A stretch of 64,000 nucleotides of DNA from Sutcliffiella horikoshii (GTDB lineage: Bacteria; Bacillota; Bacilli; Bacillales; Bacillaceae_I), in contig NZ_RXZI01000008.1 in assembly GCF_021991925.1 (NCBI RefSeq), forward strand, positions 1 through 64,000. The letters are read 5' to 3'. How positions within the stretch are numbered: position 1 is the first letter of the stretch; each line of letters begins with the position of its first letter. This document shows, in pieces, positions 16,000 through 23,171 of this stretch. The notes beneath the pieces were generated by a model. That model was not told the origin of the DNA and searched no databases. It saw only the letters and a program-made list of their open reading frames with translations. A program made the position numbers and the translations under genes.

Positions 16000-16554
16000 T
16001 CAATTTGGTGGATGGGGGGCACCTGGGGGGCTATATTTCGGTGGGACCCGTAACCATCCCCTGGATTTCATTAAATTTTTCAATGGTGCCGCATACTTCA
16101 TTAGATGAACCTGAATGGAAAAGAACAAAAGGCCGACATCGGTCCGGACCGTCTTGGACATTGCTTGGGCGCAAAAGGTAATGGAAGTGGCAACTTTAGC
16201 GGCAATAAGATTTGCAATCTCATCTTCGGTCAGTTTAACTCCCTCGGGAATAGCGCTTGGATCGGATGCAGGCTTATTGGGATTAACAAGGGGTAATGGG
16301 ACGCCTTCTTTAATGAGGAAATCTTCTATCTTTTTTGTATCAGACAGGCTGCCTTCCAATGCATCCTCCAACATGGCTTTCAAGTCTCTATCAGTGGTAC
16401 TGTTGAGTGCGACCTGATATAGGGTATGAGATTCCTTAAACGCTGTAAAAGCCGTCCACAGATCCATCACTTCCCCAACATGTAAAGGTGGTTTAGGTTC
16501 TTCATCTATGAAATTTTTTAAGATGGCGGCTATGGCTTCCATTGCATTGGTCAT
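16000..16554 (-). CDS. DUF3231 family protein, second paralogue
   Basis: From the ATG at 16554 the protein has 184 residues (a longer TTG start at 16569 would be read through the GGGAGG ribosome site, so I reject it). Helical DUF3231 protein, function unknown, with the same landmarks as the 6455 paralogue: PPLHVGEVMDLW, a NSTTDRDLKAML segment, EGVKLTEDEIANL and the terminal GWLRVPPKYSPPGAP. The cysteine and histidine content is low, so metal binding is not obvious. No terminator is evident between it and cypC. Confidence 0.75.
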   Translation of the reverse strand: MTNAMEAIAAILKNFIDEEPKPPLHVGEVMDLWTAFTAFKESHTLYQVALNSTTDRDLKAMLEDALEGSLSDTKKIEDFLIKEGVPLPLVNPNKPASDPSAIPEGVKLTEDEIANLIAAKVATSITFCAQAMSKTVRTDVGLLFFSIQVHLMKYAAPLKNLMKSRGWLRVPPKYSPPGAPHPPN

Positions 16555-16590
16555 GGTGAAACCTCCCAAGCTTTATTTTGAATATTTTTA

Positions 16591-16628
16591 AAAAAGAGGA
16601 GAGTAAATATTCCCTCTACTCCTCTTTT
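16591..16628 (-). terminator. terminator overlapping the stop of the lipoprotein phosphatase gene
   Basis: AAAAGAGGAGTA/TACTCTCCTCTTTT on the minus strand; the stem begins inside the last codons and includes the stop codon at 16616-16618. Confidence 0.8.
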
Positions 16629-18166
16629 AACAAATCCAAGACATACCCTTTCAAGTCCACCATCCTCCTGGAGGTTGGTTCTTTGTCGGTGCCGGCAATA
16701 ATCAGGGCAGCCAAGGTATCATCCTTATTGATTCCACCATGTTCCCCCCCGCCATCATGTACAGGTGCCGTTTCCGAAAAAGTAATATGCCCGGGTTTTG
16801 CAGTGACGACAACGGAACCTGGTTGACTTAATATGGCACTGGAAAGCTGATTGAGTGCGTCGGGATATTCGGTATAGGAGATCGTTTTGCTAGGATGATC
16901 CAACGTTAATGCAAGCACTTCTTCTGGGCCTTCTATGGTCCAGGATTGTCCAAAGGAATCAGTCCACTCCCCATCTTTTTTAAAACGGAAAGATTCTTCC
17001 ACTTCAGGTGCCCACACCGTAAACCAGTCATCGATGTCCGTTGCAGCTAAGGCGATGCGTTTATCTTCCATGGCTTTAAGCGCAATCTCTTCCTGTTCCA
17101 CATCTTTATTGGTAGGATAAAGAAATGCCGAACGATGATTATTGGATATCACGATATCACCAGTGGATGGCTTTTCTTTAAAGGGGGCAATATGATAATC
17201 CCCGTAAAGCTCGTGTAAGTTAATTTTAACATCCTCTTCATCCTCAGCCAGGGAAGCTTGCCCATGATCTCCAAATAAAATAAAGATATTATCCTCTAGC
17301 GCATCGTCCCAATTTTCATAGACATCCAATATTTCTTGGAGGTGGTGATCTACTTCTTTGAATCCTTTTACATAAGGAGGACTGTTTCGATGCGTCTTCT
17401 TATCCATTTCAGGGAAAAAAGCGAACAGAAACTGCGGCTGTTGATTGGTTATGATCAATTTTTTTATCACTTCGGCTGCGTAGTTGTCCGTAAACCCTGC
17501 ACGCAGTATAAGTGCGTCTGGCAATCTTTCGTCCTCCAATACAGCTGGCCGATGAAAGGAACCGAAGGAAAAGATGTCAGGGCCGTAGGTTTCCACTTCA
17601 TCATCGATGCCGATCAATTTATTGAGGCCGAGTGGGGTTTGAAGCAAGTGCTTTGTTTTTCCTCGATATAGGAGGGTATTTATGGCGCCTGAGGAAATAC
17701 CCTTTTCTTGTAACTCCTCAAAAATGGTCGTGCTTTTTTTATTCAAATGTACATTATTCAAACGATAGTATGCATCTTCCAATGATTCCTTGAATCCCAA
17801 CTTCCGCAATGTTTCAAAAGAAGTTCCATAGTCAATGATCCGATCTTCCTTTGGGTCATACCAAGTCAGACCAGGCACTTTATGCTCGTATGGCATTTCT
17901 CCGGTGATAATTGTCCCCTCAATGGCAACAGACATCGAAGGGAAAGGAGCAACCAAATCGGGATACACTTGACCTTTCGACATGAAAAACCGTAGCGCCG
18001 GAAACTCATCGCTTTTGAGGGTTTCGTCTAAAAGCTCATCCGTCATCGAATCAACCATGATCATGATGATTTTCTTTTCAGAAGGAGTGCGTGCATGTAG
18101 TTTTTCATCTTGGCAAGCGGTTAACAAGGATGCTGTACATAACATGATTAGTAGTAAGATTTTCAT
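16616..18166 (-). CDS. lipoprotein of the alkaline phosphatase/nucleotide pyrophosphatase superfamily
   Basis: A 516-residue exported lipoprotein (lipobox SLLTAC, Cys18). Catalytic-domain landmarks: IIMIMVDSM (about 34-42, first metal Asp), PFPSMSVAIEGTIITG (about 77-92, where the nucleophile Ser/Thr sits), ILFGDHGQAS (about 298, metal-binding Asp-His) and a late HGGINKDDT (about 480) for the third metal His. Hydrolyses a phosphate mono- or diester outside the membrane. It is 8 bp downstream of a MGDG-synthase-type glycosyltransferase gene, so a glycolipid or teichoic-acid-like substrate is plausible but unproven. Confidence 0.8.
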   Translation of the reverse strand: MKILLLIMLCTASLLTACQDEKLHARTPSEKKIIMIMVDSMTDELLDETLKSDEFPALRFFMSKGQVYPDLVAPFPSMSVAIEGTIITGEMPYEHKVPGLTWYDPKEDRIIDYGTSFETLRKLGFKESLEDAYYRLNNVHLNKKSTTIFEELQEKGISSGAINTLLYRGKTKHLLQTPLGLNKLIGIDDEVETYGPDIFSFGSFHRPAVLEDERLPDALILRAGFTDNYAAEVIKKLIITNQQPQFLFAFFPEMDKKTHRNSPPYVKGFKEVDHHLQEILDVYENWDDALEDNIFILFGDHGQASLAEDEEDVKINLHELYGDYHIAPFKEKPSTGDIVISNNHRSAFLYPTNKDVEQEEIALKAMEDKRIALAATDIDDWFTVWAPEVEESFRFKKDGEWTDSFGQSWTIEGPEEVLALTLDHPSKTISYTEYPDALNQLSSAILSQPGSVVVTAKPGHITFSETAPVHDGGGEHGGINKDDTLAALIIAGTDKEPTSRRMVDLKGYVLDLLKEE

Positions 18167-18174
18167 AATTACTC

Positions 18175-19296
18175 CTAGTGTTGATTTATTAAACGCAAGA
18201 TGGTCTTTTGACAGGCTAATGGATCTACTTTTTGTTTGAAAGTATGAACATTTTCAAGCACATGCTTTTTCTTTTCAGAAGGTGATAACATGTCTTCAAT
18301 CAGGGAGAGGACTTCATCTTCATTATCGGCATAAAATGCTAAGTCATTGTTGGTGAGAAAATCACGGTTCTGCTCTTCATGCCCCGAAATGGGCTCAAAA
18401 ATGATGATGGGAATCCCTTTCATCAAAGCTTCAAAGCAGGTGACACCCCCACATTTGGTGATGAGAATGTCCGAAGCATCCATCCAAACATCAATGGAGG
18501 AAACAAACCCGATAATAATGATATTGGGGTATCGAGTTGCCAGGTTCGTCTCCAAGTAACGCCTTAAAACGATATTATGGCCAGTACAAATGACTATTTG
18601 GTATTGGTCTTTATGGCTTGCAAGTTTTTCTGCTATTTTTTTCAAACCTCCAAGCCCTAGTCCTCCCCCCATTACAAGGATGGTCTGCCTATCTTCAATA
18701 CCAAGCTTTTTCCGGGCAGTTGTTTTTTCTACTTTCCTCCAAAAGCCAGGCCTTGTAGGCAAACCGGTTATCTTTATTTGATTATTGGGTGTCCCGAGTA
18801 ACTCTAGTTCCGAATGCATATCCTGACTTGAAACAAGGTAATAGTCAATTTGTGGGGAGACCCATCCTGCATGTAAATGTAACTCAGTGATTAACATACA
18901 AAAGGTAAAAGGATGATTATTGGTATCCTTGATCCTTGAAACGACTATTTTCGAAAAAGGGTGAGTACAGATGACGACATCAGGTCTGAATTCACTTGTC
19001 AACCTATCTAACTTTTGAAACAAAAGTGTATGTAACAAAAGGTTCCACCATGCTGGGACCCCCTTTTGCTGACTGTTGGTGTATAGCTTCCTCCATATGG
19101 AAGGATACCGTTCAATTAAGGTCATATATGTTTTACATATCAGCTTAAACGCCATTGGTTGAAAGTGCTTTCCCAGCTCCATCACTTTTACCTCAACAGA
19201 TGAATCTATCTTCCGAATCCCCTCCATTAAAGAAAAAGCGACCGAAGTATGCCCCGATCCAAAAGCCTCTGATAAAATAAGAACCCGTTTACTCAC
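18175..19296 (-). CDS. MGDG synthase-type glycosyltransferase
   Basis: A 373-residue GT-B glycosyltransferase of GT28 type (UgtP/YkoN relatives). The N-terminal half has the MGDG-synthase signature (ILSEAFGSGHTSVAFSLMEGI, residues 6-26; PDVVICTHPF near 104) and the C-terminal half the nucleotide-sugar site (VMGGGLGLGG near 209, KCGGVTCFEALMKGIPIIIF near 281). It transfers a hexose to a lipid acceptor such as diacylglycerol at the membrane surface. GTG start behind GGGTGG. Forms an operon with the lipoprotein phosphatase. Confidence 0.85.
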   Translation of the reverse strand: MSKRVLILSEAFGSGHTSVAFSLMEGIRKIDSSVEVKVMELGKHFQPMAFKLICKTYMTLIERYPSIWRKLYTNSQQKGVPAWWNLLLHTLLFQKLDRLTSEFRPDVVICTHPFSKIVVSRIKDTNNHPFTFCMLITELHLHAGWVSPQIDYYLVSSQDMHSELELLGTPNNQIKITGLPTRPGFWRKVEKTTARKKLGIEDRQTILVMGGGLGLGGLKKIAEKLASHKDQYQIVICTGHNIVLRRYLETNLATRYPNIIIIGFVSSIDVWMDASDILITKCGGVTCFEALMKGIPIIIFEPISGHEEQNRDFLTNNDLAFYADNEDEVLSLIEDMLSPSEKKKHVLENVHTFKQKVDPLACQKTILRLINQH

Positions 19297-19583
19297 TAAG
19301 AACCACCCGCTTCTAATTATCTGCTCTTAGTATGGTGGTTTCACTTGAATTTTATTACAGTTTTTGGAGAGTGGAAGGAGGCATCGGGAACTAATGTGAG
19401 TTCGCACAAGTGAGCGCATTTTTAGGGGGCGAAAGGTTGTTGGAAAAATGAATCGGAGCCTGTCCGATTGAACTGTACCTAACCCGTTCCTACTAGGCAA
19501 AAGCACATCTTGCTGGGTACAAGTTTATAGACTCCTGTCCCGTGAATACCATGTATGGAATAACTTTAGGGGAGTGTAGTCTA

Positions 19584-19817
19584 GTGAATATTGATTATAA
19601 TGATCAAAGAAGAATTATTGGCCCAGGCTTTGGATTTGGTCGCCCAGGTTTTGGTTTCGGTCGTCCAGGTTTCGGTTTTGGCCGTCCAGGCTTTGGATTT
19701 GGTTTCGGTCTTCCGTTTGTAACAGGTTTGGCAGCTGGTGCATTATTAACACCAAGACCATATCCGTACTATCCGTATCCACCTTACCCATATCCGCCGT
19801 ATCCATATTATTATTAA
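19584..19817 (+). CDS. Gly/Tyr/Pro-rich repeat protein, spore-coat-like
   Basis: From the GTG at 19584 (GGGGAGTG site 7 bp upstream) a 77-residue protein. After VNIDYNDQRRII come four PGFGFGR heptad repeats (DNA unit 21 bp), a short hydrophobic stretch (LPFVTGLAAGALL) and a tail of PYP/YPPY repeats ending in four tyrosines. This composition is typical of small Bacillus spore coat or adhesive surface proteins that are cross-linked through tyrosine, but I do not recognise a named family. A longer ATG at 19542 has no ribosome site. Confidence 0.65.
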   Translation: MNIDYNDQRRIIGPGFGFGRPGFGFGRPGFGFGRPGFGFGFGLPFVTGLAAGALLTPRPYPYYPYPPYPYPPYPYYY

Positions 19818-19834
19818 TGTACGAACATGAAACA

Positions 19835-19873
19835 ATCCACTCCCTAGATACGCACTACGGGGAGTGGTTTTTC
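19835..19873 (+). terminator. terminator of the coat-like gene
   Basis: CCACTCCC/GGGGAGTGG stem followed by TTTTTCT. Confidence 0.85.
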
Positions 19874-20032
19874 TGTGTTACATAATTTTGGGGCGGTTTA
19901 ACTAAAGAATGGGGTGATGGTAATCGAAAAATTTGAGGACGATTCAGACTCTCTGCTTCTTTGGTAATGAAAGAAGAGGATAGATGTCTTGTTTTTAATC
20001 AAAACTTGTCTATTTCGTTGGTAATATTTAGG

Positions 20033-20243
20033 TTCGGACATTTATCTCCTTTCTTCGGACAAAAAAAGATGGTAATTACGAGAGGTTCGGACAAAGTACA
20101 CAGGACTTTGGACATTTTTATCCAGGGCTTCGGACATTTGAATTTTTGGTTCGGACACTTATTGAAAATCTTTGGACACATTTTCAAAAAATTCGGACAA
20201 CTTCGCCGGAACTTCGGACAAAAACGCGAAAACTTCGGACATT
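20033..20243 (+). repeat. helically phased TTCGGACA array, copy 1
   Basis: Ten TTCGGACA-like boxes in direct orientation. The C of each box lies at 20035, 20056, 20088, (20109), 20131, 20152, (20173), 20194, 20215 and 20236; parentheses mark TTTGGACA variants. Spacings are 21, 32, 21, 22, 21, 21, 21, 21, 21, i.e. two or three helical turns. The 32-bp step breaks any reading frame, so this is a DNA or RNA signal and not a coding repeat. A related array is at 49661-49860. Confidence 0.85.
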
Positions 20244-20406
20244 TGCATAACTGACAAGTATCAATGTGCCTCAACCAGCATGCTGACCGGTCCCCTGCCA
20301 GCTATGTAACTGGACGGGTTTCTTTGTTTAGAAAAAGATTGAATAGTACAACTTTTTTTGGAATGATTGATGGTAAGGATGATGTGAATAAGAAGGAGGA
20401 ATTAAT

Positions 20407-20760
20407 ATGTTATTTATGTTGATTGTCAAAGCCTCAAAAAATTCGGAAACCGGAAACCGTCCGAATCCTGAGTTGAATGCAGCCATGACGAGATATAATG
20501 AGGAATTAGTGAAAGCAGGCGTCCGGGTGATGGCAAAAGGGCTTCATCCAAGTTCAAACGGAATGCGCATTTCGTTTCCGAATCCAGGTGGCGAGCCGGT
20601 GGTGACGGAGGGTCCATTTATGGAAACGAACGATTTGGTTGCCGGTTTCATTTTGATTGACGTGGAGTCAAAGAAAGAAGCCGTCAAGTGGGCAATGCGG
20701 ATGCCGGACCCGCAAGGATTTGGGGAAGGGCAGATTGAATTGCGTCAGGTGTTTGAGTGA
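20407..20760 (+). CDS. YciI/DGPF-domain protein
   Basis: A 117-residue ferredoxin-like-fold protein of the YCII-related (DGPF/PhnB-like) family: FMLIVKASKNSE at the start, VVTEGPFMETNDLVAGFILIDVES in the middle, a C-terminal IELRQVFE strand. In actinobacteria such proteins are paired with ECF sigma factors; here it stands alone between two terminators. Biochemical role unknown. AAGGAGGAATTAAT-ATG start is clear. Confidence 0.8.
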   Translation: MLFMLIVKASKNSETGNRPNPELNAAMTRYNEELVKAGVRVMAKGLHPSSNGMRISFPNPGGEPVVTEGPFMETNDLVAGFILIDVESKKEAVKWAMRMPDPQGFGEGQIELRQVFE

Positions 20761-20773
20761 GGAGACACCAATG

Positions 20774-20808
20774 AAAGGCACTGTGGCCTATGTAGTCACA
20801 GTGCCTTT
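20774..20808 (+). terminator. terminator of the YciI gene
   Basis: AAAGGCACTGTG/CACAGTGCCTTT, 12-bp perfect stem. Confidence 0.85.
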
Positions 20809-20868
20809 CTCCATGAATCATAGAATAACTCATCATAATTGTTAACAACCTATAATGAGGTGAGGATT

Positions 20869-21264
20869 TTGAAAAGAATGATCGTTATGCTTATTTTAGT
20901 ATTCGCCATGATTCCTAATACATCAGGAAACGCCAAAACAATCAATGAAGCAGATACAGAGTTATGTGACACGTTTAAATACGCACTAATAAATAGTGTA
21001 AGAGAACCGGTGGATAAAGCTATCTTTGAAATTTATAAGGAAGATAAAAATGCACCAAAAGGCCTTACATGGGCTTCCTATGATAAAGAAATACTTAAGA
21101 TCAAGCAGGTTTATGGAATGGGTGAATTGTATGAAATTACTCTAAAAGTTTATCCTTACTACCTTGCTCATATTAGTTATGGTGTGGTTGAGGTGGTTAT
21201 CCATACACTAGGGGAATTATTGGGGTATAAGCATCTGAAAACCTTTCCTGAGGGGGAAGGCTAG
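20869..21264 (+). CDS. secreted DUF3888-like protein
   Basis: From TTG 20869 (TGAGGTGAGG ribosome site) a 131-residue protein with a signal peptide (MIVMLILVFAMIPNTSGNAKT). The mature part carries the DUF3888 pattern: ELCDTFKYALINSVREPVDKAI, then YEITLKVYPYYLAHISYGVVEVVIHT and GYKHLKTFP at the end. Function of the family is unknown; it is found in Bacilli as exported or periplasm-facing proteins. The upstream TTG at 20839 would translate the ribosome site and is rejected. Confidence 0.65.
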   Translation: MKRMIVMLILVFAMIPNTSGNAKTINEADTELCDTFKYALINSVREPVDKAIFEIYKEDKNAPKGLTWASYDKEILKIKQVYGMGELYEITLKVYPYYLAHISYGVVEVVIHTLGELLGYKHLKTFPEGEG

Positions 21265-21321
21265 TGAATCGTGGATCAGCTTATCCTACCCATCACCCTT
21301 CCCTTCCTATCCAACCCACTC

Positions 21322-21351
21322 TTGAAAATGATAATCGTTTTCAATTATAAT
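21322..21351 (+). promoter_or_regulatory. Fur-controlled promoter of the AraC-type regulator gene
   Basis: TTGAAA (21322-21327), 18-bp spacer, TATAAT (21346-21351). The spacer holds a Fur box, TGATAAT-C-GTTTTCA, close to the 7-1-7 consensus, so iron-loaded Fur would block the promoter. Confidence 0.75.
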
Positions 21352-21383
21352 GTTGGTAGGAAAGAAGGGAGCAACATTCTGTT

Positions 21384-22931
21384 ATGCTGAACGAACAACG
21401 TATTGATTTTTATAAGGCGGTTAGATTTAATTTGCGTGAGGGCCAATCGGAAGCCTTCAACGAAGATTGCGACTATTATTATATTCTATATGTTTCATCT
21501 GGTAGTGGCACGTTAGATAGTAGCGGGCAAGTGAGAAGGGTAGAGGAGGGCAAAAGCTACTTTCTCACGGATGCTTGTGAGCTGACATCAGCTGCTTCAG
21601 ACCTTTTGACGGTGTATTACCTTTCATGGCCAAAAGAAGGGGACATGATCTCAGGATTCCTATCAGGCCGGCTTGCGGAACAGGCACCAGTAAAAATGAT
21701 GGCTTTGTGGGAAGAATTACGGAAGTGGAACAAAGGAAAAACGATTTCTGCAAGGTGCCGGTTTCAGTCCCTGCTATGGGAAATGCTGTCCGTTCTGACA
21801 GACGATGCAGAAGTGGACAGAATGGAAGAAGCGGCAGACCTGCTCCGTAACAACTTGTCCAAGCCACTTACGGTGGCTGAGCTTGCATCGAAAATGAATA
21901 TGAGCCCAGTTTCCTTTTCGAGGGCTTTTCGTAAAAGAACCGGAATGACGCCGAAGGAATTTTTAAATGTGGAAAGGATGAAGGCTGCAAAAACACTGAT
22001 GCTCCAAAAGAAAGGAATTACCGCCAAGGAAGTGGCGCTCCAAATTGGACTGCAGGATGAGTTTTATTTCAGCCGTCTTTTTAAAAACAAAGAAGGCTTG
22101 CCACCGTCGCTTTTCATGAAAAGGGCGAAGGAACGGATCGCGGTTGTCAGCCAGCTGTTTTTACAGGATCACCTGCTCGCACTCGGTGTACAGCCCGTGG
22201 CAGCTCCATCCTATCCAACCATGTATCCCGCAAGCAGTGGGGTGCCAAGCTATCTTCAACAAGGATTGGAAGGAACCAAGCTACTGAATGCGGAAAGACC
22301 GTTTCAGCCGGAAGATATTCTTTTGGCTCAGCCAGATCGCATCATCAAAACACCACTACATAATCACCAGCTCCAAAATGTACTGCTTTCCCACCAGGAG
22401 CGTGTCCATCATATGCCATTCAAGCAAGACTGGCGAGAGTATCTGTTTGAGATTGCGTCGATGGTAGGGTGTGAAAGCCGTGCCGAATCGATAGATAAAG
22501 AGATTCACTGTCTGGAGTGTAACGTGCGGGATGAAATGTGCCCGCTTACGCAAAAGGGGAATTGGGCAGTCATATGGATTCGCCCGGAAGAAATTCGCCT
22601 TTACGGGCAGGAGAATCATGCCTTGCTTGATCTCCTTTTTCAAAGCCTTGGATTCCAGCCGCACCCTGACCTTCATGGGGAAGGCTACCGGATTGTCAGT
22701 CTAAAGGATATAGCGGCATTAAACCCCGACAAGCTTCTTATTTTATGGAGCCATGAACGGGATGTATGGAGAATGGCTCATACTCCGGATTGGAATAAGA
22801 TCCGTGCTGTCCAATCAGGAGAGGTTTATTATCCTGAAAGTCATGAGTGGGATCCATGGGGGCCGTTGGGAAGGAAGAAGATGCTCGAGGAGTTCTCCTC
22901 CAGTATGTTCAAAGCCAAACTAAAAGCTTAA
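21384..22931 (+). CDS. AraC-family regulator fused to a siderophore-binding domain (Btr-like)
   Basis: A 515-residue regulator. Residues about 1-145 form a degenerate AraC sensor-like domain; 147-250 carry two helix-turn-helix motifs (PLTVAELASKMNMSPVSFSRAF; GITAKEVALQIGLQDEFYFSRLF); 255-510 form a class III periplasmic-binding-protein domain (VVSQLFLQDHLLALGVQPVAAP; PEDILLAQPDRIIK; ALNPDKLLILWS). The layout is that of B. subtilis Btr, which binds a ferric siderophore in the cytoplasm and activates uptake genes. Placed directly before asbABCDEF and under Fur, it probably senses petrobactin or its precursor and activates the operon (inference). Confidence 0.88.
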   Translation: MLNEQRIDFYKAVRFNLREGQSEAFNEDCDYYYILYVSSGSGTLDSSGQVRRVEEGKSYFLTDACELTSAASDLLTVYYLSWPKEGDMISGFLSGRLAEQAPVKMMALWEELRKWNKGKTISARCRFQSLLWEMLSVLTDDAEVDRMEEAADLLRNNLSKPLTVAELASKMNMSPVSFSRAFRKRTGMTPKEFLNVERMKAAKTLMLQKKGITAKEVALQIGLQDEFYFSRLFKNKEGLPPSLFMKRAKERIAVVSQLFLQDHLLALGVQPVAAPSYPTMYPASSGVPSYLQQGLEGTKLLNAERPFQPEDILLAQPDRIIKTPLHNHQLQNVLLSHQERVHHMPFKQDWREYLFEIASMVGCESRAESIDKEIHCLECNVRDEMCPLTQKGNWAVIWIRPEEIRLYGQENHALLDLLFQSLGFQPHPDLHGEGYRIVSLKDIAALNPDKLLILWSHERDVWRMAHTPDWNKIRAVQSGEVYYPESHEWDPWGPLGRKKMLEEFSSSMFKAKLKA

Positions 22932-22947
22932 TAGTGTTGGAGATTGG

Positions 22948-22974
22948 CAGCTGTAGACTTACAGCTGTTTTTTT
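22948..22974 (+). terminator. terminator between the regulator and asbA
   Basis: CAGCTGT/ACAGCTG stem followed by TTTTTTT. Confidence 0.75.
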
Positions 22975-22988
22975 GTTGGAATGTCATT

Positions 22989-23046
22989 TTGTCCATGCAA
23001 CAAGTTACAATTGTCCATGTTCAGTTAAGTTGATAATGATTATCAT
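22989..23046 (+). promoter_or_regulatory. asb operon control region: activator repeats and Fur box
   Basis: TTGTCCATG occurs at 22989-22997 and 23011-23019, 22 bp apart, a spacing usual for AraC-type activators. A perfect Fur box TGATAAT-G-ATTATCA follows at 23031-23045 and covers a possible -10 (TATCAT, 23041-23046) whose -35 position is poor, as expected for an activated promoter. Confidence 0.65.
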
Positions 23047-23119
23047 TGAGAATGAATTTCATTACTCGATCAAACATCAATAAGCATAAATAATCAAATC
23101 AAATTTTTTTAACCAGTAG

Positions 23120-23134
23120 TGAGAATGGTTATCA
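23120..23134. promoter_or_regulatory. second Fur box upstream of asbA
   Basis: TGAGAAT-G-GTTATCA, 13 of 14 arm positions fit the 7-1-7 Fur consensus loosely; 37 bp upstream of the asbA start. Confidence 0.6.
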
Positions 23135-23171
23135 ATTACTAGGTCTAAAGACTCGGTGAAAGGATGGAATT

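Noticed and set aside
16000-16569. Longer TTG start for the second DUF3231 protein
   Set aside because: The extra codons are the GGGAGG ribosome site of the ATG at 16554.
19961-20254. 97-residue ORF rich in FGH/FGQ
   Set aside because: It is a by-product of the TTCGGACA array; the 32-bp step puts boxes in different frames, there is no ribosome site, and the related array at 49661 has a different frame structure.
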